A DNA stretch of 64,000 bases from Clostridia bacterium (GTDB lineage Bacteria; Bacillota; Clostridia; UBA1381; UBA9506), in the NCBI GenBank assembly GCA_017415145.1, contig JAFQJE010000010.1:29829-93828 (forward strand). Reading direction: 5' to 3'. The number at the start of each line of letters is the position of its first letter. Within the stretch, counting starts at the first letter, position 1. Under the pieces are notes generated by a model. That model was not told the DNA's origin and ran no database searches. It saw only the letters and a program-made list of their open reading frames with translations. The translations under genes were made by a program, and so were the position numbers. Below are positions 1 through 8,467 of the stretch, in pieces.

Positions 1-1066
1 CATTTTTTAAAGCGCTAATATCAGCAGCTGTATCTGCATCAAGTGTGAATAGTCCTTCTCCTTCATAGTACGCAAATGCTGAAGCTAATGAACCTGCACC
101 TCTTGAACTTTCAATTAAGAGAAGAGTTGCTCTATCAAACGCATCTGCATACTCGTCCATATCAAGAACTGCAACATCCGCAGATTCTGACATAAATAAA
201 CTATACACATCTGCTTCTTCTAAAAGCATATTAAGAATAGATTCATCTTCTGACTCTTCGTCGTAGTAGTGACCATCAAAAAGCCCGTCACCTATTGCTT
301 CCTCTGATAATGCGGGCCAATTTGCCTCTGAAACAGCGGCAATTTTTGCAACCTGCATAGCCGCATTAAATGTATTTGTAAATAATTCGTCTACTGCTGA
401 AAGAGCTGCTTCGTTCTGTTCTGCCTTACTTTCATCTAGTATATCTTCAGCAGTAATGCCTGTATTCAAGTCTTCGCCTAATGATGCAATTTCAGCGTTT
501 ACAAGTGCTAAAACATTTGTTGGCAAGTCTTTGTAAGCTGCTAAGTCCTCAGGTGCAATCGGCACATAAGTTTCATTATCAATAAAGTACTGCTTAATTG
601 CATCTGCATCTAAATCTTTAAGGCCATTATGATGTACGATTTCCGGTAAACCGGTTTCTTCATTAATAACTGTTTCATTGTAACCATCATAAAATTTTAC
701 CTTTTCGTCGAACTTTACATAGTTAAACTCTTTAGGAGCAGGAGTTACATTGTTACCTACACGAACAATATATTTTCCTGTATCAACATCACTACCAAAT
801 GTAAAGTTAAATGTATATTGGTATACTCCGTTCGACAGAACAGGAGCACTATTTACGCTCATACCATAAAGCGTATCCTGATTCTTATTCATTAACTGCG
901 CTGTCATAGTTCCGCCGACATCGGATTTTACTGTAACTATTACATTATAAACTCTAACTTCAATATCAATGTTGCTACTGCTAAAGTCTGCTGCTGTCAC
1001 AGTAAACATAGACGCCATAAGAACGAGTGCCGACAGTACTACAGATAATACTCTTCTTATTGTCAT
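1..1066 (-). CDS. Secreted protein of unknown function (C-terminus beyond window)
   Basis: The reading frame opens at an ATG preceded by an AGGAGGAT SD site and runs leftward without a stop to the window edge, giving about 355 residues of an incomplete protein. The N-terminus is a clear signal peptide: two arginines, then a hydrophobic stretch ending near MFTVTAA (about residue 26). The mature part begins with a beta-rich stretch (about 30-115), possibly an immunoglobulin-like or surface-adhesin fold, and continues into acidic, alanine-rich helical sequence. I recognise no catalytic motif. It lies 34 bp downstream of the SLH-domain gene on the same strand, so the two are probably co-transcribed, and it may be a cell-surface partner of that protein. 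Anchoring cannot be judged because the C-terminus is missing. Confidence 0.75.
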   Translation of the reverse strand, partial: MTIRRVLSVVLSALVLMASMFTVTAADFSSSNIDIEVRVYNVIVTVKSDVGGTMTAQLMNKNQDTLYGMSVNSAPVLSNGVYQYTFNFTFGSDVDTGKYIVRVGNNVTPAPKEFNYVKFDEKVKFYDGYNETVINEETGLPEIVHHNGLKDLDADAIKQYFIDNETYVPIAPEDLAAYKDLPTNVLALVNAEIASLGEDLNTGITAEDILDESKAEQNEAALSAVDELFTNTFNAAMQVAKIAAVSEANWPALSEEAIGDGLFDGHYYDEESEDESILNMLLEEADVYSLFMSESADVAVLDMDEYADAFDRATLLLIESSRGAGSLASAFAYYEGEGLFTLDADTAADISALKN

Positions 1067-1100
1067 ATTATCCTCCTTCTGTAAACATTTTGCTTACTAT

Positions 1101-3899
1101 TTATCTAAATATAATTACCTGCTGTGGTGCATAATAATCGCCTATCTTAGCTATAAACTGATCGCCAGATTTTAAATCTGCTAACTTAGCTTCAATAACC
1201 TTCTCACGATCATGCTGATAAATAAGATATGAAACTGTACCGCCGGTGTAGAGAACAACCTCTTCTCCACCAATATCTACTTTAAGAAGTCTTGACTCTG
1301 TATCATTAGTAAGCACCTTACCTACAACAAGCAGCTCTTCAACCTGACCATTGAGAATACTTGTGCTAAAGGTGTTTGTGTTACTATTTGACTCGCTATA
1401 GAATAAAGGTGTAAGAACATTACTACTATTAACGTTAATAATATACTCTGCAACACGACTTATAGATTCTGCTACACCTTGTAAATTCGTTGAATACTGA
1501 ATTACAACACCGGGTCTTATAGGTGCCGAAGCACCACCAGAAACTAAATCGGTAACGCTCTTTCTCTCCGATACAGTTGTGCTACTACCGCTACGATAAT
1601 CAACCTCTCTGGCCAAGTTAACAGATGCACCGTTATTAAAGTAAATCTTCTTAACAGGCAAACCGTCTTCATCTACCGAATCAGTAATCTCTGTGATTAC
1701 TGCCAACGTGCTTGTAGTAGCAGATATAGTACTTGTACCTAAACCACGTAACAGTACTGCACTTACTGTAGGAATCTCAGATGTCTGTTCGCTATACAAC
1801 GAAAGTTCTGTAAGTGCCTCATATTTGGTTTTGTTATAGCCATATATCATATCTACGCGAAGGTTGCCATATATGCGATATCCTTCTAAATCTGACACAT
1901 CGTCCGGAGCAACAAAAACTACACCATTTGCACTGTCAAAACGTGTAAATAATTTTGTTCCATTGTCTTCTTCAGGCTGTGCCATCATCATGTAGTTTCT
2001 ACGTACCAACATGTACTTATAGTTATCCGCAACCACATTAAGTGTGCCAGGACCGCCGTTAGAACCTGTATCAATTGAAGAAATCTCATCACCATTTAAT
2101 GTGTACTTGACAACATATGCCTTATTTATAACATACTTCCCATCTCTTGTTCCATTAGAAATTATTCCCAAAACGGTGTCAGCTATTGACGCGTTAGTCA
2201 TATCGCGCTTTACATTATTAACTGTAACTTTTTCAGCCAGGCGAGCATCAACAAATTCACCCTGTGCTGTAAATATTTTAAGGGTGTATCTACTGGATAT
2301 ATTTCCTATTTTGTAATCCAAACCAGCTACTACGCCATAACTTGAGAAGTCATCTTGACTACTATATTTATATGTAACAATTTTGTTGTTCATATCAACA
2401 TAGAACTTACCTGAAAGACCTACCCTTAGAGTTTCACCATTATAATTGTAAGCAGGCTTATAGTAAACATCACCTATAAGGTAACTGGGTTTAGTGTCTG
2501 ATGCTTCGATTTTACCGTCAACCGTCTCTCTGGAAATGTAAACTGTGATTACTTTTTTATCACCTTTACTGCGAACAATACTTAATACATCGTTGGGACT
2601 AATGCTTACAAAAGATCTTTTCTTTGTATCACCAACAAATATAACGTTCACTTTGTGTTTACTTGAATCCAACTCGATTGTAGCTCCGGTAAACTTATCA
2701 GTAACGCTTTCATTATAAGAATCCACGTTAGCAACGAGAATATTTTCGTATTCGTATACAAAAAGAACATCATATATTCCGTCATTATTATTATCGAGGG
2801 CTTCAATATAGCCTCTATCTGCATCGGGTAACGCATTTGCAAGAACGCCATAGCCGCCCCAATACTGATTATTATAAATAATATCTACATTATCGATAAG
2901 GTCAATATGATATTCATCAGATTCCTCATCCTCATAATAAATTCTGCTGTCCGTTGTTTTAGAATTTAAAATATCTTCGGAATCAATTTTCTGCACTGAA
3001 TTACTTTTTGCTTTTTCCTCAATATATACCATTTCAACATCTGTGGATGAATTATAGTTTAAATAGTAATTAACAGTGTATCCCAAAAAATAGCCGTATA
3101 CATATCCTGGTGTATCGTACAATACACGGTCAATCTCTATCTGCTCATCTGTTAAATTAGATGTCGCTGATGTCAAACGTGTATATTCATTACCAGTTAC
3201 CTGTCCACTATACTTTTGGATTCCGTATGTTGTGTACAGGAATGTATCTGTTGCAGAAAGTGTATATGTAACACTGCCGTCTCCATAATACTGAGGCACC
3301 ACGGTGGCAGCATCTAAAGCAGCCTCTAAAATCTTGTAGAGGTCAGGAAAAGATACAGGATCTGTTCCCTTCTGCATTGTGAGCCCTTTCAGCATACCGA
3401 GTCTAATTGCCACTCTGTGGTAACCTGTAGGATAACCACCCTCACGCATTGCAAACATATTATAGCCGATGGCGTTTACAACAAACACAAGTGCTTCGTC
3501 ATATGTAAGATTCTTATCGGGGTTAAATCTTAATTGTTCATCACCAGCTATAACTCCCAAATCATACAATGCTCTGATTGCAGCAAAGGCTGAATCATTT
3601 TTTGATACATCACGAAATGGTGTATCAGCGTCGCTACCTGAAATATGCAGATTCATATACTTTGCAATTATTTCTGCCATATCCCTTCTGGTAACATAAG
3701 TTGTCGCGTCGTACTTGACATCAATAACACCAAGTGCTTCTAACTTTTCGATTCTCAAAGCGTCCTCATCTGTAACTGTCACAGCCTCTGCTGTTACAGA
3801 CGCTGCGTCCTCTGCAGATACAGAAATTGAAAATGCGAACAAAGAAGCAACTGTAGCTAAGACTACAAGCAATGCAACTAAACGTTTCATCTTCTTCAT
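1101..3899 (-). CDS. S-layer homology (SLH) domain surface protein
   Basis: A 932-residue exported protein. The signal peptide covers about residues 1-29 (KKMKRL, a hydrophobic core, then SISVSA). Next come SLH-type modules at about 49-87 and 93-145 (patterns LEALGVID...TRRDMAEIIAKYM and FRDV...ALYDLGVIAGD...FNPDKNLTYDEA), with a degenerate third to about 175. SLH modules normally bind pyruvylated secondary cell-wall polymer, so the protein is probably held non-covalently on the wall. The remaining roughly 750 residues are beta-rich, rich in Tyr, Asn, Ser and Thr, and match no family I know. The start was set at the internal ATG because the five upstream codons (MEEEG) are themselves the SD sequence GGAGGAAGAGG. 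A good sigma-A promoter lies upstream, and another secreted protein follows 34 bp downstream. Confidence 0.85.
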   Translation of the reverse strand: MKKMKRLVALLVVLATVASLFAFSISVSAEDAASVTAEAVTVTDEDALRIEKLEALGVIDVKYDATTYVTRRDMAEIIAKYMNLHISGSDADTPFRDVSKNDSAFAAIRALYDLGVIAGDEQLRFNPDKNLTYDEALVFVVNAIGYNMFAMREGGYPTGYHRVAIRLGMLKGLTMQKGTDPVSFPDLYKILEAALDAATVVPQYYGDGSVTYTLSATDTFLYTTYGIQKYSGQVTGNEYTRLTSATSNLTDEQIEIDRVLYDTPGYVYGYFLGYTVNYYLNYNSSTDVEMVYIEEKAKSNSVQKIDSEDILNSKTTDSRIYYEDEESDEYHIDLIDNVDIIYNNQYWGGYGVLANALPDADRGYIEALDNNNDGIYDVLFVYEYENILVANVDSYNESVTDKFTGATIELDSSKHKVNVIFVGDTKKRSFVSISPNDVLSIVRSKGDKKVITVYISRETVDGKIEASDTKPSYLIGDVYYKPAYNYNGETLRVGLSGKFYVDMNNKIVTYKYSSQDDFSSYGVVAGLDYKIGNISSRYTLKIFTAQGEFVDARLAEKVTVNNVKRDMTNASIADTVLGIISNGTRDGKYVINKAYVVKYTLNGDEISSIDTGSNGGPGTLNVVADNYKYMLVRRNYMMMAQPEEDNGTKLFTRFDSANGVVFVAPDDVSDLEGYRIYGNLRVDMIYGYNKTKYEALTELSLYSEQTSEIPTVSAVLLRGLGTSTISATTSTLAVITEITDSVDEDGLPVKKIYFNNGASVNLAREVDYRSGSSTTVSERKSVTDLVSGGASAPIRPGVVIQYSTNLQGVAESISRVAEYIINVNSSNVLTPLFYSESNSNTNTFSTSILNGQVEELLVVGKVLTNDTESRLLKVDIGGEEVVLYTGGTVSYLIYQHDREKVIEAKLADLKSGDQFIAKIGDYYAPQQVIIFR

Positions 3900-3948
3900 A
3901 CCCTCTTCCTCCATTTATATAATTTATAAGTATAAAAAATACAAATAT

Positions 3949-3977
3949 ATTATACAACACCAAATAATAAAATGCAA
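3949..3977 (-). promoter_or_regulatory. Sigma-A promoter of SLH protein gene
   Basis: Reading leftward: -35 TTGCAT, 17-bp spacer, -10 TATAAT. It lies about 50 bp upstream of the start codon. The rest of the gap up to the 4079-4119 hairpin is A/T-rich, with no further feature I can support. Confidence 0.6.
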
Positions 3978-4078
3978 TAGTTAAAAATAAAAAAAATAAC
4001 TTTTCAATTGTGTAGAGAAATTATATATAACAGGGTTTTTAGGCAAATTTAAACTTTCGAACAGAATATGTAATCAAA

Positions 4079-4119
4079 ACACAAGGTCTTGCTGTAAAAT
4101 TTACAACAAGACCTTGTGT
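4079..4119 (-). terminator. Hairpin terminator after PsiE-like gene
   Basis: Inverted repeat with arms ACACAAGGTCTTG and CAAGACCTTGTGT, extended inward by TGTAAA/TTTACA with one mismatch. T-rich sequence flanks it on both sides. It lies 20 bp beyond the leftward gene's stop codon. Confidence 0.75.
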
Positions 4120-4138
4120 TTTATATTTTTATTCAATG

Positions 4139-4573
4139 TTATTCGCCGTCAGACTTTTCTGTTTCTCCCGCCTCAATGAGCCCGTCAGGAGTCTCCACCA
4201 TATCGTGACGCTTTAATAAAAATCTTCTTACAGCAAAGAGTACTGCAATGGCAACGACTGTAATAAGACTTTCCCACGATGCGACGTGTCCTACAATAAG
4301 CTGACGCGCAAGAGCAAAAGCCAAAACTTCTATAATTGTTTCAGGCGTGTGTTTACAGAGCATCTTAATAAGCTCGGCCCCTATAGCCAGCGTTATTGCA
4401 TTGTCAAGTATAATCACCAGCGAGCTAATGCCCTGATTATAAATAAGTGTTGTTGCTATATCTATTACCATACGTGCAGCAAGTATAACAACCGTAACAC
4501 CGACTATTAAAGATATAAATAACTCAATAATATAGCTTATTTCAAACATTTGGTCCTGAAGTTTTTTTCTCAT
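4139..4573 (-). CDS. PsiE-like small integral membrane protein
   Basis: A 144-residue protein with three or four hydrophobic segments (about residues 13-37, 45-65, 70-92 and 100-118) and an acidic C-terminal tail. The central motif, ending EVLAFALARQLIVGH, resembles the phosphate-starvation-inducible PsiE family, whose biochemical role is not established. The start was moved inward ten codons because AAGGAGTGGCAAT lies directly before this ATG. It is a single-gene unit with its own promoter and terminator, just downstream of the tRNA cluster. Nothing nearby points to phosphate control, and I see no Pho-box-like direct repeats. It could simply be a conserved membrane protein outside the PsiE family. 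Confidence 0.55.
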   Translation of the reverse strand: MRKKLQDQMFEISYIIELFISLIVGVTVVILAARMVIDIATTLIYNQGISSLVIILDNAITLAIGAELIKMLCKHTPETIIEVLAFALARQLIVGHVASWESLITVVAIAVLFAVRRFLLKRHDMVETPDGLIEAGETEKSDGE

Positions 4574-4612
4574 ATTGCCACTCCTTGTGTGTGATAATTG
4601 CAAGTTGATACA

Positions 4613-4641
4613 AGTATATCATAGATAATTTTAAAACGCAA
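4613..4641 (-). promoter_or_regulatory. Sigma-A promoter of PsiE-like gene
   Basis: Leftward -35 TTGCGT, 17-bp spacer, -10 TATACT. The -35 element abuts the T-run of the tRNA operon terminator, so the two units are packed tightly. Confidence 0.55.
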
Positions 4642-4647
4642 CAAAAA

Positions 4648-4676
4648 AATCGGAACAAGCTGTACTTGTTCCGATT
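4648..4676 (-). terminator. Terminator of tRNA operon
   Basis: Perfect 12-bp stem (AATCGGAACAAG / CTTGTTCCGATT) with a 5-nt loop, followed leftward by seven T residues. It starts immediately after the CCA end of tRNA-Gly. Confidence 0.85.
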
Positions 4677-4677
4677 A

Positions 4678-4752
4678 TGGAGCGGAAGACGAGATTCGAA
4701 CTCGCGACGTTCACCTTGGCAAGGTGACGCTCTACCACTGAGCCACTCCCGC
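4678..4752 (-). tRNA. tRNA-Gly (anticodon GCC)
   Basis: A 75-nt cloverleaf read on the minus strand. The acceptor stem GCGGGAG pairs with CTTCCGC with one G-U wobble. The D-arm contains GGCTCAGTGGTAGAGC, the anticodon loop is TTGCCAA, the T-arm contains GTTCGAATC, and CCA is encoded. It is the last of four tRNAs in this transcript. Confidence 0.95.
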
Positions 4753-4782
4753 ATTTTATCTTCTGTGTCAATGGCGCACCAT

Positions 4783-4858
4783 TGGTGCCTCCGGGCGGAA
4801 TCGAACCACCGACACGGGGATTTTCAGTCCCCTGCTCTACCGACTGAGCTACAGAGGC
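4783..4858 (-). tRNA. tRNA-Phe (anticodon GAA)
   Basis: A 76-nt cloverleaf on the minus strand with acceptor stem GCCTCTG / CGGAGGC, D-arm GCTCAGTCGGTAGAGC, anticodon loop CTGAAAA, T-arm GGTTCGATTCC and an encoded CCA. It is the third gene of the tRNA cluster. Confidence 0.95.
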
Positions 4859-4861
4859 GTT

Positions 4862-4938
4862 TGGCGACTCGGATGGGGCTCGAACCCACGACCTCCAGCG
4901 TGACAGGCTGGCATTCTAACCAACTGAACTACCGAGCC
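4862..4938 (-). tRNA. tRNA-Asp (anticodon GTC)
   Basis: A 77-nt cloverleaf on the minus strand with acceptor stem GGCTCGG / CCGAGTC (one G-U pair), D-arm GTTCAGTTGGTTAGAAT, anticodon loop CTGTCAC, T-arm GGGTTCGAGCCC and an encoded CCA. It is separated from tRNA-Phe by only 3 bp. Confidence 0.95.
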
Positions 4939-4951
4939 ATAAAAGATAATG

Positions 4952-5027
4952 TGGTGGGCACAACAGGGCTCGAACCTGTGACCCTCTGCTTGTAAGGCAG
5001 ATGCTCTCCCAGCTGAGCTATGCGCCC
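4952..5027 (-). tRNA. tRNA-Val (anticodon TAC)
   Basis: A 76-nt cloverleaf on the minus strand with acceptor stem GGGCGCA / TGTGCCC, D-arm GCTCAGCTGGGAGAGC, anticodon loop CTTACAA, T-arm GGTTCGAGCCC and an encoded CCA. It is the first gene of the cluster and starts about 25 bp downstream of the predicted transcription start. Confidence 0.95.
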
Positions 5028-5047
5028 ACGCTATCTTGTCTCTCAGC

Positions 5048-5086
5048 GACAAGAGCTATTATACTATAGTTTTTAGCTCTTGTCAA
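5048..5086 (-). promoter_or_regulatory. tRNA operon promoter embedded in an inverted repeat
   Basis: Leftward consensus promoter: -35 TTGACA (5081-5086), 17-bp spacer, -10 TATAAT (5058-5063). It is framed by a perfect 11-bp inverted repeat, GACAAGAGCTA (5048-5058) and TAGCTCTTGTC (5074-5084). One arm overlaps the -35 element and the other covers the expected start site. The repeat could be an operator. It could also act as the terminator hairpin of the amidohydrolase gene that ends 17 bp upstream at 5104. Confidence 0.7.
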
Positions 5087-5103
5087 GAGAAATTTTTATT
5101 TTT

Positions 5104-6270
5104 TTAGAAAGCTCCTAAAATGTAGGAAATATAAACACCTACACCTACAATAAGACCGTCCTCATCAATGTCAAACTGTGAATTATGAAGGGGTGCTGTA
5201 ATTCCTTTTTCCTCATTTCCCGTACCCAAAAAGAAAAAGTTCGCAGGAATTTCTTTTGCAAAATATGCAAAATCCTCACCGGTCATAACTGGATTTTCCC
5301 AAGTCAGAACAATATCACCAATATTTTCATCTACAGCATTTTTCATTTTAGCAGCAACGCCAGCGTCATTAATGAGAGGAGGATAACGGAAATTAAACTG
5401 AAATTCATATGTAAATCCCTCCCTATCACAAGCATTTTTTACAACGGCTTCCATAAGTTTAGGAATTTCCAGCCTCACACCATCAACAAAGCTTCTTGTT
5501 GTACCCCTTAGCTCAGCAACATCAGGAATAATATTACACGAAGTACCCGCATTGAACATGCATACCTGCACAACTTGTCGTTCTCCCTCTATAATTACCT
5601 GACGAGAAATTGCATTGAGGTCGTCTATGATACTTGCAGCTACCGGTATAGGGTCAAGACATTTTTCAGGCGCAGAACCATGACCTCCGCGACCAGTAAT
5701 TTTTATTACAAAATCATCAGGAGATGACATTAACGCTCCTGGTTTTATCATAATCTTACCTACAGGAACATCATTCATAACATGAAGTCCTGTTGCTTCC
5801 ACCACATTAAGTCCGTCAAGTATTCCCTCACGGAGCATGGGTTCTGCTCCTCCATCCGTTTCTTCTGCAGGCTGAAACACAAAAAGTATGTTTACATTAA
5901 GTTTGTCAAGATTTTCTACAAAAACTTTTGCTGAGCACAACAACACTGCCATATGAGCATCATGTCCACAAGCGTGCATTACTCCTTCTGTCTGTGATTT
6001 ATATTCCACATCATGCAATTCAACCATAGGAAGAGCATCCATATCTGCACGCAGCAGAACAGTTTTTTCCTTGCCTGCATCAAGATATGATACCACGCCC
6101 GTATTAAAGGCACGTTTTGTGCTAAGACCGAGACCATGCAGATATTCCTCAACAAACTCCGCTGTTTTATATTCTTCACAGGAAAGCTCAGCCCTCTTGT
6201 GTAGTTCACGACGAAGTCTGATTACCTCCTGTTTTTCTTTTTTCATAACTGATTTTATAAATTCTTTCAT
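5104..6270 (-). CDS. M20-family amidohydrolase / N-acyl-amino-acid deacylase
   Basis: A 388-residue cytosolic metallo-amidohydrolase of the M20D (hippurate hydrolase/IAA-amino acid hydrolase) type. Family motifs are intact: RADMDALPM with the metal ligand and active-site Asp, HACGHDAHMA (about 99-106), FQPAEETDGGA with the catalytic Glu, GLHVMNDVPVG, the dimerisation-domain motif GRGGHGSAPE, and MTGEDFAYF carrying the last metal ligand. Members hydrolyse N-acetyl or N-benzoyl amino acids or peptides, and the substrate cannot be told from sequence. The start follows AGGAGCGGAGAACTT; an in-frame start 16 codons earlier would overlap lexA. The gene begins 14 bp after the lexA stop, so it is probably read from the LexA-controlled promoter. 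Confidence 0.88.
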   Translation of the reverse strand: MKEFIKSVMKKEKQEVIRLRRELHKRAELSCEEYKTAEFVEEYLHGLGLSTKRAFNTGVVSYLDAGKEKTVLLRADMDALPMVELHDVEYKSQTEGVMHACGHDAHMAVLLCSAKVFVENLDKLNVNILFVFQPAEETDGGAEPMLREGILDGLNVVEATGLHVMNDVPVGKIMIKPGALMSSPDDFVIKITGRGGHGSAPEKCLDPIPVAASIIDDLNAISRQVIIEGERQVVQVCMFNAGTSCNIIPDVAELRGTTRSFVDGVRLEIPKLMEAVVKNACDREGFTYEFQFNFRYPPLINDAGVAAKMKNAVDENIGDIVLTWENPVMTGEDFAYFAKEIPANFFFLGTGNEEKGITAPLHNSQFDIDEDGLIVGVGVYISYILGAF

Positions 6271-6283
6271 AAGTTCTCCGCTC

Positions 6284-6880
6284 CTAATATCTTCTGAAAA
6301 CACCTGATACTTTGCCAAGAATTTTTACATTTTTTGATATAATAGGTTCCAGTGCATCATTTTCAGGTTGTAACCTTATATATTCCTTTTCTCTATAGTA
6401 TGTCTTAACCGTGGCACTGTCATTTAAAAGTGCTACTACGATTTCTCCATTTCTTGCTATCTCTGTACTCTCAACAATTACATAGTCCCCATCTAAAATG
6501 CCTGCATTAATCATACTTTCGCCACGGACTTTCAGCATGAACATATCTTTTTTCCCTGCATAATTTATGGGTAAGGGAAAATACTCTTCAATGTTTTCTT
6601 CGGCTAAGATAGGTTGTCCTGCGGCAACTGTACCTACAATCGGCACACTCATTACCTCTACTTCGTTTTCCTGTTTTGGTAAAGTAATGGCACGTTTTTT
6701 TGAGCCGCCTTTTACTATATATCCTTTTTCTTCCAGGCTGTTTATATATCTTTGGACTGTAGAAGGGGAAGAGAGACCCACTGCAACACAAATCTCCCGT
6801 ACAGACGGAGGATAACCTTCAATTTCTATTTGCTTTTTTATAAATTCATAAACTTCTTTTTCTTTTTTTACTAAATTCAT
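6284..6880 (-). CDS. lexA: LexA repressor
   Basis: A 198-residue SOS repressor. The N-terminal winged helix (about 1-65) has the recognition-helix region VGLSSPSTVQRYINSLEEKGYI. The C-terminal S24 autoprotease domain has the Ala-Gly cleavage site in VAAGQP (about 87-88), catalytic Ser in GESMINAG (about 122) and catalytic Lys in SATVKTY (about 159). RecA-stimulated self-cleavage relieves repression of DNA-repair genes. The start is the ATG after GAGGTGTTTTACT; upstream in-frame codons cross the promoter and LexA box and are not plausible. It heads a two-gene unit with the M20 amidohydrolase and is self-regulated through the overlapping operator. Confidence 0.97.
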   Translation of the reverse strand: MNLVKKEKEVYEFIKKQIEIEGYPPSVREICVAVGLSSPSTVQRYINSLEEKGYIVKGGSKKRAITLPKQENEVEVMSVPIVGTVAAGQPILAEENIEEYFPLPINYAGKKDMFMLKVRGESMINAGILDGDYVIVESTEIARNGEIVVALLNDSATVKTYYREKEYIRLQPENDALEPIISKNVKILGKVSGVFRRY

Positions 6881-6904
6881 AGTAAAACACCTCGCTATGA
6901 CTAA

Positions 6905-6943
6905 AGTATAGCACAGATATTTTAAAAATGCAAACATTTGTTC
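6905..6943 (-). promoter_or_regulatory. lexA promoter with LexA (SOS) box
   Basis: Leftward promoter: -35 TTGCAT (6928-6933), 17-bp spacer, -10 TATACT (6905-6910). GAACAAATGTTT (6932-6943) fits the Gram-positive LexA/DinR consensus GAAC-N4-GTTY and overlaps the -35 element, consistent with autorepression. Confidence 0.8.
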
Positions 6944-7011
6944 TGTTTTTTATATTAAAATATGTTTATCATATCGTGAAAAATAAGTTGTTAATTTGTT
7001 GAAAAATACTA

Positions 7012-7040
7012 TTGATTTTTAAATAATTAGGTGTTACAAT
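7012..7040 (+). promoter_or_regulatory. Sigma-A promoter of MATE gene
   Basis: -35 TTGATT, 17-bp spacer, -10 TACAAT. It lies 40 bp upstream of the MATE start codon and is divergent from lexA. Confidence 0.6.
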
Positions 7041-7079
7041 ATGTAAGGTTTAATTAAATAGGAAAGTAAAGGTGTAATT

Positions 7080-8441
7080 ATGGCCAAATTTGAAAACAAT
7101 TTATCCGAGGGGAATGTAGTTAAGCAGTTAATACTTTTCTCACTTCCCGTTCTGATTTCTAATATCATCCAATCGCTTTACAGCACAGTGGACATGCTTA
7201 TTGTCGGAAACTTTGCAAATGAAGCTGCTATGTCCGGTGTAAATATAGGCGGTCAGGTGTCATTTATTATTACTAATATGGTGTTCGGTCTTTCTATCGG
7301 CGCTACCGTTTTAATCGGTCAGTACAAAGGTGCCGACAACAGACGCGGAATGCACGAGGTTGTTGCAACATTGCTTATTTCTCTTTTAGTAGTGGCTGTT
7401 GCACTTACTACAATTATGATTGCTCTCGCTGACCCGATATTGCAAGCTATCAATACACCATTGGAGTCTTTTTATGAAGCAAAAAGATATTTTATTATAA
7501 GCATGCTGGGTACAATATTTATTTTTGGATATAATGCATTAAGTGCACTTATGCGAGGTCTTGGAGATAGCAAAAATCCTCTCGTGTTTGTAACTATTGC
7601 ATGTGTTGTAAACATTGTACTTGACTTGATATTTGTAGCTCAGTTTAATATGGGTGCAGCAGGTGCTGCATGGGCTACAATAATATCTCAAGCTATCAGC
7701 ATGATTTTGTGTATTGTTTATCTTGCAAAAAATGACTTTATATTTGATTTCAGCATAGAGTCATTTAAATCATTTTCAAAAAAGCAGTTAAAGCTCATAC
7801 TCAAAATTGGCATTCCTACATCAATTCAGAATGTTGCATCAGGTCTTTCTTTCTTATTCCTGACAACCTTGGTTAACTCATTTGGTGTTATGGCTTCTGC
7901 TGCAGTAGGAGCAGTTGGTAAACTCAATGGCTTTGCCATACTCCCCGGTGTTGCAATGAGTACATCTATTTCTGCAATGAGTGCTCAAAACATCGGTGCT
8001 GGCAAGTACAAGCGGGCATCGCATACAATGTTTACAGGTGCTGCAATTGCTTTGGGAATAAGTGTTGTAATATTTGCACTTGTTGGTATTTTTCCTGAGG
8101 CCTGCATGTATATGTTCGGCGATGACCCTGAATTTATACAGTGCGGTGTTGACTATATAAAATCGTTTAAGTACGATTACTTAACAGCTCCGATATTCTT
8201 CTGTATTAATGGTTTATTTATCGGTTCAGGTCACACTACATTTTCACTTATAAACGGCATTCTTTCCTCAATTCTTTTCAGAATACCCGCAGCATTCTTG
8301 TTTGGAATGTTGATGCAAATGGGACTGACGGGCGTAGGGCTTGGCGCTCCCGTTGCGTCTATTGCCGCACTGATACTATGCATCATTTTCTACAAAACCG
8401 GAAAATGGAAAAAAATTGTTATTCATACATCCGTTAATTAG
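7080..8441 (+). CDS. MATE-family multidrug/cation antiporter
   Basis: A 453-residue polytopic membrane protein with about 12 predicted helices in two homologous halves. It begins with the typical MATE opening (GNVVKQLILFSLPVLISNIIQ, with SLYSTVDMLIVGNF after it), and the second half restarts at about residue 235 with KLILKIGIPTSIQ. Family members export drugs or small organic cations in exchange for H+ or Na+. The ATG follows an AAAGGTG SD site. The next gene, a cation/proton antiporter, starts 26 bp downstream on the same strand, so the pair is probably one transcript. The sequence does not fix the substrate. Confidence 0.93.
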   Translation: MAKFENNLSEGNVVKQLILFSLPVLISNIIQSLYSTVDMLIVGNFANEAAMSGVNIGGQVSFIITNMVFGLSIGATVLIGQYKGADNRRGMHEVVATLLISLLVVAVALTTIMIALADPILQAINTPLESFYEAKRYFIISMLGTIFIFGYNALSALMRGLGDSKNPLVFVTIACVVNIVLDLIFVAQFNMGAAGAAWATIISQAISMILCIVYLAKNDFIFDFSIESFKSFSKKQLKLILKIGIPTSIQNVASGLSFLFLTTLVNSFGVMASAAVGAVGKLNGFAILPGVAMSTSISAMSAQNIGAGKYKRASHTMFTGAAIALGISVVIFALVGIFPEACMYMFGDDPEFIQCGVDYIKSFKYDYLTAPIFFCINGLFIGSGHTTFSLINGILSSILFRIPAAFLFGMLMQMGLTGVGLGAPVASIAALILCIIFYKTGKWKKIVIHTSVN

Positions 8442-8467
8442 GATAATTAAATTCGAGGTGTTTAATT

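Noticed and set aside
4666..5052. Open frames of 67-109 codons on both strands across the tRNA cluster
   Set aside because: They are read through tRNA genes with no SD and no plausible protein; the tRNA cloverleaves explain the sequence.
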